Below, piece after piece: positions 1 through 5,381 of a DNA stretch of 7,997 nucleotides. The position numbers were made by a program, and so were the translations under genes. The notes under the pieces are model-generated. The model did not search any database. It was not told the origin of the DNA and worked only from the letters and a program-made list of their open reading frames with translations. The stretch comes from a gamma proteobacterium symbiont of Lucinoma myriamae (GTDB taxonomy: Bacteria; Pseudomonadota; Gammaproteobacteria; GRL18), in assembly GCA_025655635.1 (NCBI GenBank), contig JAHXIM010000228.1:1-7997 (forward strand), in the 5' to 3' direction. The first letter of the stretch is position 1, and each line of letters begins with the position of its first letter.

Positions 1-705
1 ACTCGTGCTGGTCGTGAAAAGACTACACGTACCTGTGATGCAAAAGGTAATTGTAAAGTGGTCGTAATGGGTACAACTATTCGTTCACACATCACTCCAG
101 AGACCATTGAAGCAGAAGCGGGCGATATCATTGAACTGCACCTGACTAACCTGGAACGTGCACAAGATGAAACTCATGGTTTTGCCGTCTATGGTCACAA
201 TGTGAACTTATCACTTGAGCCAGGTAAAACAGTCAGTGCAACCTTCAAAGTTCATAAAGAAGGTGTTTATCCATACTACTGTACTGAGTTCTGTTCAGCA
301 CTGCATTTGGAAATGGAAGGTTATCTGTTAGTTAAACCTAAGGGCTACAAGGCGAAAGCGGGTACAGTCAAGGAAGGTCAGGCATATACTAAAGCTGATT
401 ATGACAAGCAGGTTAAAACCAATAATGCCACTCAGGATATCATTAACTCAGTAGTTGGTTATATTACCAGCACTAACTATAAAGATTTTCCAGCAGTTGT
501 GGCTCTGGTTGAAGATGCGACTGACCAGTTAGGTCATGCAGATGGTGCTAAGAAGAAAGCTGAAGCAGCTGCTGCTAAGAAAGATTGGCAGAATGCAACG
601 CTTTGGGCTGGCCAACATTGGCAGTATCAGGTTAAGACTGCAGACATTGGTCTGAGAGCTAAGACCTATCTGGAAGAGCACGGCGCAAAAGTCATTAAAA
701 AATAA
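1..705 (+). CDS. nosZ: Nitrous-oxide reductase NosZ, C-terminal part (5' end outside window)
   Basis: NosZ is the periplasmic multicopper enzyme that reduces N2O to N2. The reading frame is open from base 1, so the gene starts before the window and only the last 234 residues are seen. These hold the C-terminal cupredoxin domain with the binuclear CuA site: His59 (T-H-G-F), Cys94, Cys98, His102 and Met105 of the fragment, in the pattern C-T-E-F-C-x3-H-x2-M. Glu between the cysteines, where I recall Trp in clade I enzymes, fits clade II. After the cupredoxin fold comes an extension of about 115 residues, rich in Ala and Lys and probably helical, with no CxxCH; some clade II enzymes carry a cytochrome c domain here instead. 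The CuZ-binding beta-propeller and the signal peptide lie outside the window, so Sec versus Tat export cannot be judged. A strong terminator follows the stop codon. Confidence 0.96.
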   Translation, partial: TRAGREKTTRTCDAKGNCKVVVMGTTIRSHITPETIEAEAGDIIELHLTNLERAQDETHGFAVYGHNVNLSLEPGKTVSATFKVHKEGVYPYYCTEFCSALHLEMEGYLLVKPKGYKAKAGTVKEGQAYTKADYDKQVKTNNATQDIINSVVGYITSTNYKDFPAVVALVEDATDQLGHADGAKKKAEAAAAKKDWQNATLWAGQHWQYQVKTADIGLRAKTYLEEHGAKVIKK

Positions 706-730
706 CTTTTAAGCTAAGTTTGACCTAAAG

Positions 731-761
731 AAAGAGGGGGACGTAAAGTCCCCTTTTTTTT
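731..761 (+). terminator. Intrinsic terminator after nosZ
   Basis: GGGGAC (737-742) pairs with GTCCCC (748-753) around a five-base loop, followed by eight T residues (754-761). The A-rich bases 731-736 can extend the stem into the T tract. It starts 26 bases after the nosZ stop codon, so most nosZ transcription should end here and the next gene needs its own promoter. Confidence 0.92.
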
Positions 762-785
762 GTAAATTATTATTTACTGTAAAAA

Positions 786-801
786 TGTGATATTACTCAC
801 A
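786..801. promoter_or_regulatory. CRP-type palindrome, distal site
   Basis: The sequence is TGTGA-N6-TCACA, a perfect match to the CRP consensus half-sites. Relative to the start site inferred from the proximal site and the -10 box (about base 873), its centre is near -79.5. The regulator could be CRP itself or another member of the CRP/FNR superfamily that reads TGTGA half-sites; the sequence alone cannot distinguish them. Confidence 0.75.
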
Positions 802-823
802 TAAATAACACTTACTGTGTAAT

Positions 824-839
824 TGTGATAATTCTCACA
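824..839. promoter_or_regulatory. CRP-type palindrome, proximal (class II-like) site
   Basis: This is a second perfect TGTGA-N6-TCACA palindrome, 38 bp centre to centre from the first. Its centre (831.5) lies 29.5 to 34.5 bases upstream of a TACTAT hexamer. That is the spacing of a class II activator site centred at -41.5, where the activator replaces the -35 element. It probably controls the monohaem cytochrome c gene. Confidence 0.78.
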
Positions 840-860
840 GCATATTTTGTACATAAAAAA

Positions 861-866
861 TACTAT
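861..866 (+). promoter_or_regulatory. Probable -10 box of the monohaem cytochrome c promoter
   Basis: TACTAT matches the sigma70 -10 consensus at five of six positions and lies at the class II distance from the proximal CRP-type site. No good -35 hexamer is seen, as expected for an activator-dependent promoter. The inferred start site near 873 would give a leader of about 105 bases before the ATG at 978. Confidence 0.6.
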
Positions 867-977
867 GTTCATACTTTATTAAGTTTTGTTAATGTACTCT
901 GTATGTGAATGCTGACATAATCAGGCATTCAAATCTAAAATTTGATAACAATTCAACTGAATTACTAAGGAAATATT

Positions 978-1301
978 ATGAAAAAATTAACTAAAATCGC
1001 AGTAGCTGCTATTTGTGCAGCTGGTTTTATGTCTAGCGCAATGGCTTTAGACGGCGCAGCTTTATATCTGGATGCCACTAAAGGTGGTTGTTCTGCCTGT
1101 CATGGTAAAGATGCTAAAACGCCTATTATGCCTTCTTACCCAAAACTGGCTGGTCAAAATGCAGACTATGCATTTAACCAGATGAAAGACATTCAAAGTG
1201 GTGCAAGAGCTAACGGCATGACTGCTGCCATGAAAGGTATTACTCATCTGACTACCGATGAAGAGAAAAAAGCAATTGCTGAATGGCTTGCTACTCAATA
1301 G
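978..1301 (+). CDS. Small periplasmic monohaem cytochrome c (class I, c553-like)
   Basis: The product is 107 residues. A Sec signal peptide (K2-K3, hydrophobic stretch 7-21, probable cleavage after A-M-A near residue 23) leaves a mature protein of about 84 residues. It has one haem-binding C38-S-A-C41-H42 motif. The segment N-G-M-T-A-A-M near residues 79-85 holds the likely axial methionine (Met81), in the style of small soluble class I cytochromes. AAGGA at 967-971 sits six bases before the ATG and supports this start. Clade II nos clusters often encode small cytochromes c called NosC1/NosC2, thought to pass electrons to the CuA site of NosZ, and that is the likely role. The gene is isolated between the nosZ terminator and a long hairpin, downstream of two CRP-type sites, so it is probably a monocistronic, separately controlled unit. 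Confidence 0.93.
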   Translation: MKKLTKIAVAAICAAGFMSSAMALDGAALYLDATKGGCSACHGKDAKTPIMPSYPKLAGQNADYAFNQMKDIQSGARANGMTAAMKGITHLTTDEEKKAIAEWLATQ

Positions 1302-1326
1302 AGTGCTCATTAGCTATCTATGCGAA

Positions 1327-1366
1327 AGTCTGAGCGCGGTGAAATATTATTAACCACGCTCAGACT
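1327..1366 (+). terminator. Long hairpin after the monohaem cytochrome gene
   Basis: A 14-base arm at 1327-1340 pairs with 1353-1366 with one mismatch (C opposite A), around a 12-base AT-rich loop. It begins 25 bases after the stop codon. No clean T run follows, so it may be a weak or factor-assisted terminator, or a 3' structure that stabilises the mRNA. The stem itself is clear; its role is inferred. Confidence 0.55.
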
Positions 1367-1426
1367 ATAAGTATTTATTTCATTTTAACTTATTAAATAT
1401 AATAGAATATTCAAATATAAAGAGTT

Positions 1427-1440
1427 TTGATATTTATCAA
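1427..1440. promoter_or_regulatory. FNR/DNR-type binding site upstream of the dihaem cytochrome gene
   Basis: TTGAT-ATTT-ATCAA is a perfect match to the FNR/ANR/DNR consensus TTGAT-N4-ATCAA. It lies 117 bases before the ATG at 1558. If it is a class II site centred at -41.5, the -10 would fall at 1463-1468; the hexamer there (AAAAAT) matches the consensus at four of six positions. Activation by an oxygen- or NO-responsive FNR-family regulator under denitrifying conditions is the natural reading. The transcript start is not certain. Confidence 0.8.
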
Positions 1441-1557
1441 GGTATACTAAGCTCTGATATGAAAAAATACCACCAAATTGAGTAATCAGTTAAACTAACT
1501 GGTTAAACATGTCTAAAAGTACATGAATATTTAAATACATAGTGGAGTTCACCAAAA

Positions 1558-2298
1558 ATGAAATTAAAAACAGCAATTAGTATGCTTGCTTTCACAACAG
1601 CTATCGCAGTAAGTGGTTTAACACTTGCTTCTTCACAATCAGATACGCATGCAAAAGTGGCAGGCTGGAATAAAGGTGGTGGTGAACAGGATGCCGCACT
1701 GCATTTAGAACCTAATCTGGAAAATGGCCTGGATGTTTATGAAGTTTGTTCTGCCTGTCATTTACCTGAAAGCTGGGGTACCAAAGAAGGTACATTCCCT
1801 CAATTAGCAGGTCAGCATAAAAAAGTGATTATTAAGCAGTTAGCTGATATTCGTGCATTGAATCGTGATAATCCAACAATGTATCCTTTTGCTTTACCAG
1901 AATCAATTGGTGATGAGCAGGCCATTGCTGATGTGTCCGCTTATATTCAAAAACTGTTAATGAATCCTGATAACGGCAAGGGACCTGCAACTGCAGATAT
2001 CGCTAAGGGTGGAAAACTCTATGCAGACAACTGTGTTAAATGTCATGGTGATATTGGTCAGGGTGATGAAGAAAAATTCTATCCAAGAATTTCCGGTCAG
2101 CACTATAACTATATGCTAAGACAGTTTGAATGGATTCGTGACGGCAAACGTCGTAATGCAAACCCAGATATGGTTGAGCAGATCAAAGGCTTTAGTCAGC
2201 AAGATATGGTTGACGTAATTAGTCATGTTGCTCAAATTCCTTTACCAGAAGGTGATGCAGCTCCTTCAAAAGATTGGCTAAATCCTGATTTTGATTAG
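1558..2298 (+). CDS. Periplasmic dihaem cytochrome c (c4-like), putative NosZ electron donor
   Basis: The product is 246 residues: a Sec signal peptide (K2-K4, hydrophobic 8-24, cleavage probably near A-S-S at 24-26) followed by two class I cytochrome c domains. Haem motifs are C64-S-A-C67-H68 and C159-V-K-C162-H163. Each domain repeats a P-x-(L/I)-(A/S)-G-Q-H block (about 81-87 and 176-182), then a helix and a candidate axial Met (Met108 and Met205). This arrangement resembles cytochrome c4. GGAG at 1544-1547 lies ten bases before the ATG. A perfect FNR-type box upstream suggests anaerobic induction. From its position in the nos cluster it is a candidate electron carrier between the quinol-side proteins and NosZ, the job assigned to NosC proteins in clade II clusters. 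Direct homology to NosC2 cannot be confirmed from sequence reading alone. Confidence 0.92.
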   Translation: MKLKTAISMLAFTTAIAVSGLTLASSQSDTHAKVAGWNKGGGEQDAALHLEPNLENGLDVYEVCSACHLPESWGTKEGTFPQLAGQHKKVIIKQLADIRALNRDNPTMYPFALPESIGDEQAIADVSAYIQKLLMNPDNGKGPATADIAKGGKLYADNCVKCHGDIGQGDEEKFYPRISGQHYNYMLRQFEWIRDGKRRNANPDMVEQIKGFSQQDMVDVISHVAQIPLPEGDAAPSKDWLNPDFD

Positions 2299-2332
2299 TA
2301 CTTTAGAAATCTCTGATTTCGTCTAAGTACTT
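2296..2332 (+). other. Stem-loop overlapping the stop codon of the dihaem cytochrome gene
   Basis: AGTACTT (2297-2303) pairs with AAGTACT (2325-2331), and inside this GAAATC (2306-2311) pairs with GATTTC (2315-2320) around a three-base loop, with a small asymmetric internal loop between the stems. The outer stem includes part of the TAG stop codon. No T run follows, so this is more likely a 3'-end stabilising or processing structure than a classical terminator. Confidence 0.45.
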
Positions 2333-2443
2333 ATCCTGTGTTAGTACTTTACAAATTATAAGTGTTTTTAATAAATGTTTTTTATGACTTCTGGCTTTAA
2401 TAAAAGTCTGTAACTTAATGAAAAATTTAAGAAATATTTGTTA

Positions 2444-2469
2444 AACGTACTAAAAAAATTTAGCACGTT
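2444..2469. repeat. Inverted repeat upstream of the NosB-like gene
   Basis: AACGTACTAAA (2444-2454) and TTTAGCACGTT (2459-2469) form an 11-base inverted repeat with one mismatch and a four-base A spacer. It ends 42 bases before the ATG at 2512. It could be an operator or an RNA hairpin in the leader. I do not recognise the motif, and no convincing FNR or CRP box was found in this gap (2299-2511). Confidence 0.4.
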
Positions 2470-2511
2470 CTTGGGGTGGGAAAATGCTAACCATTATTAA
2501 GGATTTTCTCC

Positions 2512-3702
2512 ATGAATGACGCAAAACGTCCATTAATTATCACTTCTTTATCAATTGCTTCTGTGCTTTTGATGATTGCCGTTTATTTTGTTCCTATCTG
2601 GTGGGTTGCCTTAACCGCACCAAACTACCCCGAAACAGCATTTCCTGATGGCGTGCGTATTAACTTCCATATGAATGGCGTTTTTAACGGCTGTAAGCTT
2701 GTTGTGAAAGATGAGATTCATGAAGAAGAAGCTCTGGACTGTGTTCATGAGATGGACACCATTAACCACTATGTTGGTATGTATCCCATTGCTGCAGGTG
2801 GTCCCATCGAACGTGGTTTTTCTCCCTTTCTAATTACCTTATTGATTATTATGGTGATCGGTTTTGCCATATCTGATCCGAAAAAACGAATGATGTTTCT
2901 GGGGGCTGCCTTTGCCATTAATGCCGCCTGGATGACAATGACTATTTATCAAACAGATGGCCTGAGTTATCAAAATGAAGGTTATCTCTATGCATTAATG
3001 AATCAACTGGATCAGGATGTTAATGATATGAGTCTTACTGCTGATGTTAAAGCCGTTGATTCTGATCGGGCCTTAAAACAATTAAGAGATTCATTAGCGG
3101 GCAGAGAAGTTGAAAGTATGGATGATGAGCTAGAAACAAAAGATTCTGACTCAGCTCCAGTGGATACTATTGCCAAAAAAGAAGGGCTTATTTTACAACT
3201 TAAGGATACCTATGATAATGATCTGGCCAATAATCGTGTTTCAGATGAATGGGCAGGTAACGGCTATCAACTGATGGCCTGGCACTATGGTAAGGTGTTA
3301 GGACGTTATTTTAATAATCCCGAAGAAATTCTACCAATGGTAAAAACATTGAGAATAGCCACTCATGTTGTTTTTGCTGGACTGATTGGTGCCATGTTAT
3401 TATTGCTGGTTATGGCTACCCGAGCTAAAAGAAATCCTGTATTTTGGCTGTTGATTCTGGTTCCTATGGCTCTGCCTGTTTTCTTTATTATTGATTATTC
3501 CGCCTGGTTATGGTGGTATGGTCATACCTTAAATGATATGGGTGCTTTTGCTGTCAAACCATTTATGCCAACGGTTTTTGGTGAAGGTAAAGTGGCTCAG
3601 TTTGCGACGTTTTCTTATCCTGACATAGGATTTGGCTTAATGATGCTTAATTCGGTTCTTCTGGCCGCTATGGCATTAATTCGCCGTAATGAATCAACAT
3701 AG
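2512..3702 (+). CDS. Polytopic membrane protein of the nos cluster, NosB-like, function unknown
   Basis: The product is 396 residues with six predicted membrane helices, roughly 8-31, 104-121, 127-147, 282-303, 308-329 and 372-391. Positively charged loops (S-D-P-K-K-R near 121-126, R-A-K-R near 304-307) and the C-terminal R-R place both ends in the cytoplasm. Three periplasmic loops follow: 32-103, with Cys61 and Cys77 and a D-C-V-H-E-M-D-T-I-N-H-Y stretch at 76-87; 148-281, highly acidic and hydrophilic; and 330-371. The two cysteines and His79/His86 could form a disulfide or a metal site. AAGGA at 2499-2503, eight bases before the ATG, supports the start. Clade II nos clusters carry a polytopic membrane protein, NosB, of unknown function near nosZ, and position and architecture suggest this is its counterpart. 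The assignment rests on context, not on a recognised catalytic motif. Confidence 0.88.
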   Translation: MNDAKRPLIITSLSIASVLLMIAVYFVPIWWVALTAPNYPETAFPDGVRINFHMNGVFNGCKLVVKDEIHEEEALDCVHEMDTINHYVGMYPIAAGGPIERGFSPFLITLLIIMVIGFAISDPKKRMMFLGAAFAINAAWMTMTIYQTDGLSYQNEGYLYALMNQLDQDVNDMSLTADVKAVDSDRALKQLRDSLAGREVESMDDELETKDSDSAPVDTIAKKEGLILQLKDTYDNDLANNRVSDEWAGNGYQLMAWHYGKVLGRYFNNPEEILPMVKTLRIATHVVFAGLIGAMLLLLVMATRAKRNPVFWLLILVPMALPVFFIIDYSAWLWWYGHTLNDMGAFAVKPFMPTVFGEGKVAQFATFSYPDIGFGLMMLNSVLLAAMALIRRNEST

Positions 3703-3741
3703 AATATGACTCTCTATTTTATTAATAGCTGTCATTAATGT

Positions 3742-3790
3742 AAAAAAAGTTGAGGTGAATCTATCTGATAGATTCACCTCAATCTTTTTT
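3742..3790. terminator. Strong, probably bidirectional terminator after the NosB-like gene
   Basis: Bases 3750-3765 and 3767-3782 are perfect 16-base inverted arms around a single T; in practice the innermost pairs open to make the loop. TCTTTTTT follows (3783-3790), and an A tract (3742-3748) precedes it, so the structure would terminate transcription on either strand. It separates the NosB-like gene from nosD. No convincing minus-strand gene points into it from the right. Confidence 0.93.
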
Positions 3791-3805
3791 ACCCTATTTT
3801 TTTCA

Positions 3806-3811
3806 TTACTA
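3806..3811. repeat. Left copy of a TTACTA direct repeat (putative target-site duplication)
   Basis: TTACTA here is repeated exactly at 3995-4000, directly outside the inverted ends of the 183-185 bp element. If the terminal repeats are counted as 13 bp, the flush duplication is the 4-bp core TACT; if 12 bp, it is the full six bases. Confidence 0.6.
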
Positions 3812-3995
3812 ACCTGAACTCTGGATAACAAAGTAACTAACGTATTGATATAACTTGATTTATTCCAGAAGACTCTGTAAATCATCCGTGTAAGCTTGGC
3901 TTTGGCATCCATGCCAAAGACACTTCTTCCATAAACCAAGCAATATCAATACTTAGTGCGTACTTTTACTCTATTTCTTGAACAGAGTTCAGGTT
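3811..3995. mobile_element. MITE-like foldback element between the NosB-like gene and nosD
   Basis: This is a 185-bp non-coding element with perfect 13-bp terminal inverted repeats: AACCTGAACTCTG at 3811-3823 and its complement at 3983-3995. It is flanked by a direct repeat (TACT, or TTACTA if the ends are taken one base in). Inside, a long imperfect inverted repeat continues: about 3832-3882 mirrors about 3911-3958, including the exact 10-mer GTATTGATAT (3842-3851) and its complement (3943-3952). The centre holds a palindrome, CTTTGGCAT/ATGCCAAAG (3900-3908, 3911-3919). GCTTGG (3894-3899) can also pair with CCAAGC (3936-3941) outside it. There is no transposase and no credible ORF. Terminal repeats, duplication and whole-length foldback are typical of a MITE mobilised in trans. 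The parent insertion-sequence family is not recognised. With the preceding terminator it accounts for nearly all of the 317-base gap before nosD. Confidence 0.75.
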
Positions 3996-4000
3996 TACTA
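3995..4000. repeat. Right copy of the TTACTA direct repeat
   Basis: This is the right-hand partner of the repeat at 3806-3811, abutting the right inverted end of the foldback element. It lies 20 bases before the nosD ATG and partly overlaps a possible -10 sequence (TATAAA, 3999-4004). Confidence 0.6.
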
Positions 4001-4019
4001 TAAAGATCTGCTGCTCATA

Positions 4020-5381
4020 ATGTTATTACGATTTATTGTTGTCTTTTTCACTTGTTTATCCTTTAGTTCTTTGTCTTGGGCAAATGTTGCTGAAACAAGT
4101 TCTTACCCCCCTTTGCAGCCTTTAGTTGATAAACTTAAACGAGGTGATGTCTTTATTATACCTCCTGGTACTTATTCGGGCCCTGTTTTTATTGAACAGG
4201 CGATTACCCTGGATGGCCAGGGCAAAGTGACTATTAATTCCGGTGGTAAAGGCTCTGTTATTATTCTTGATACCGATGGCGCGGTGATTAAGAATCTTCA
4301 TTTAACCAATTCTGGTGACCATCACAATGATCTCGACTCAGGCGTTCAGGTGCGGGGTAATTTTAATGTCATCAAAGACAATATTATTGATGACTGCCTG
4401 TTTGGTATTGACTTACAGCAATCCGAAAATAATATTGTGAAACGAAACCACATCAGTTCAAAGGATGAAGAATTAGGTATGCGTGGTGATGCCATCCGTT
4501 TATGGTATAGCTTTGATAACAAGATTATTGGCAATACCATTAGAGATACTCGTGATATGGTGGTTTGGTATTCAAAAAATAATACCATAAAAGATAATAC
4601 CACTGTGGGTGGGCGTTATGGTCTTCACTTTATGTATTCACAATATAATCTTGTGGAAAATAATAGTTATAAAAATAATTCAGTCGGTATTTTTTTGATG
4701 TATAGCGATGGAGTAAAAGTGCTTAACAATACGATTTCTCATGCTACAGGTGCTGCTGGTGTGGGCATTGGTTTTAAAGAAACCTCTGATATCGTTGTCA
4801 ATGATAATAAAATTCTGTTCAGTTCTATTGGCTTATCTATTGATGTTTCTCCTTATCAGCCGGATACTATCAATTACTTTACCAACAATCTGGTTGCTTT
4901 TAATGGTGTTGGAATTCGCTTTCTGGCGAACTGGAAGAACAATATTTTTAAAAATAATCATCTCAAAGCTAATATTTCTCAAATTATGGTGATGGGCGGC
5001 AAAACGGCTAATCGAAATATATGGGAAGGTAACTATTGGGATGATTACGAGGGATTCGATCTGGATCATGATGGCGTAGGTGATACGCCACATGATATCT
5101 ATGCTTATTCTGATCGTATCTGGCAAGATGTACCCGGTGCGCAATTTTTTAAAGGTTCTGCCATGCTTGAACTCATTGATTTTCTTGAACGTCTGGCCCC
5201 TTTTAGTGAACCTGATTTGATTTTACGCGATAAATCTCCGATTATGGACGTTAACCTTGATACCATTGCGATTAAAGAAAGTTTAGATGCAGAATTAACC
5301 CCGGAATCCGGTCCTGAAATTCTTCCAGGGTTCAAACCAGAAAATGAATTAGAACAACGATTAAAAGGCTATCTACAATGA
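4020..5381 (+). CDS. nosD: NosD, periplasmic beta-helix protein for CuZ-centre maturation
   Basis: NosD is a periplasmic protein that works with the NosFY ABC transporter in assembling the CuZ centre of NosZ. I chose ATG 4020 (453 residues) because it begins a clean Sec signal peptide (hydrophobic core 4-18, cleavage after L-S-W-A near residue 21). The frame is open back to a TTG at 3978, but that start adds 14 residues encoded partly by the foldback element and displaces the signal peptide. The mature protein has repeated turns of a right-handed parallel beta-helix from about residue 65 to 330, marked by recurring N-x-I/V and N-N motifs (for example N-N-T-I-K-D-N and N-L-V-E-N-N). A conserved N-Y-W-x-D-Y segment and an Asp-rich D-x-D-x-D-G-V-G-D loop follow near 338-355. 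The C-terminal 60 residues are acidic. The stop codon overlaps the nosG start by four bases. Confidence 0.95.
   Translation: MLLRFIVVFFTCLSFSSLSWANVAETSSYPPLQPLVDKLKRGDVFIIPPGTYSGPVFIEQAITLDGQGKVTINSGGKGSVIILDTDGAVIKNLHLTNSGDHHNDLDSGVQVRGNFNVIKDNIIDDCLFGIDLQQSENNIVKRNHISSKDEELGMRGDAIRLWYSFDNKIIGNTIRDTRDMVVWYSKNNTIKDNTTVGGRYGLHFMYSQYNLVENNSYKNNSVGIFLMYSDGVKVLNNTISHATGAAGVGIGFKETSDIVVNDNKILFSSIGLSIDVSPYQPDTINYFTNNLVAFNGVGIRFLANWKNNIFKNNHLKANISQIMVMGGKTANRNIWEGNYWDDYEGFDLDHDGVGDTPHDIYAYSDRIWQDVPGAQFFKGSAMLELIDFLERLAPFSEPDLILRDKSPIMDVNLDTIAIKESLDAELTPESGPEILPGFKPENELEQRLKGYLQ

Noticed and set aside
942..956. FNR-type site just before the monohaem cytochrome gene
   Set aside because: The half-sites TTGAT and TTCAA have the wrong spacing and an extra base, and it lies close to the ribosome-binding site, well downstream of the inferred -10 box.
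1062..1310. Minus-strand 82-codon frame over the monohaem cytochrome gene
   Set aside because: It lies antisense to a well-supported haem protein, with no ribosome site or recognisable domain.
3900..3919. Sigma54 promoter or stand-alone operator at TTTGGCAT/ATGCCAAA
   Set aside because: The GG-N10-GC spacing of sigma54 promoters is absent, and the palindrome is better explained as the centre of the foldback element.
3694..3939. Minus-strand 81-codon frame
   Set aside because: It crosses the terminator and the foldback element, shows no family resemblance, and arises from stop-poor inverted repeats.
3978..4019. TTG start for nosD at 3978, extending the protein by 14 residues
   Set aside because: The extension is partly foldback-element sequence and puts a charged segment before an otherwise textbook signal peptide; ATG 4020 is better.
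4346..5335. Minus-strand frames and a plus-strand alternative frame within nosD
   Set aside because: They are shadows of nosD, whose beta-helix repeats and signal peptide are clear; none has a plausible start region or motifs.
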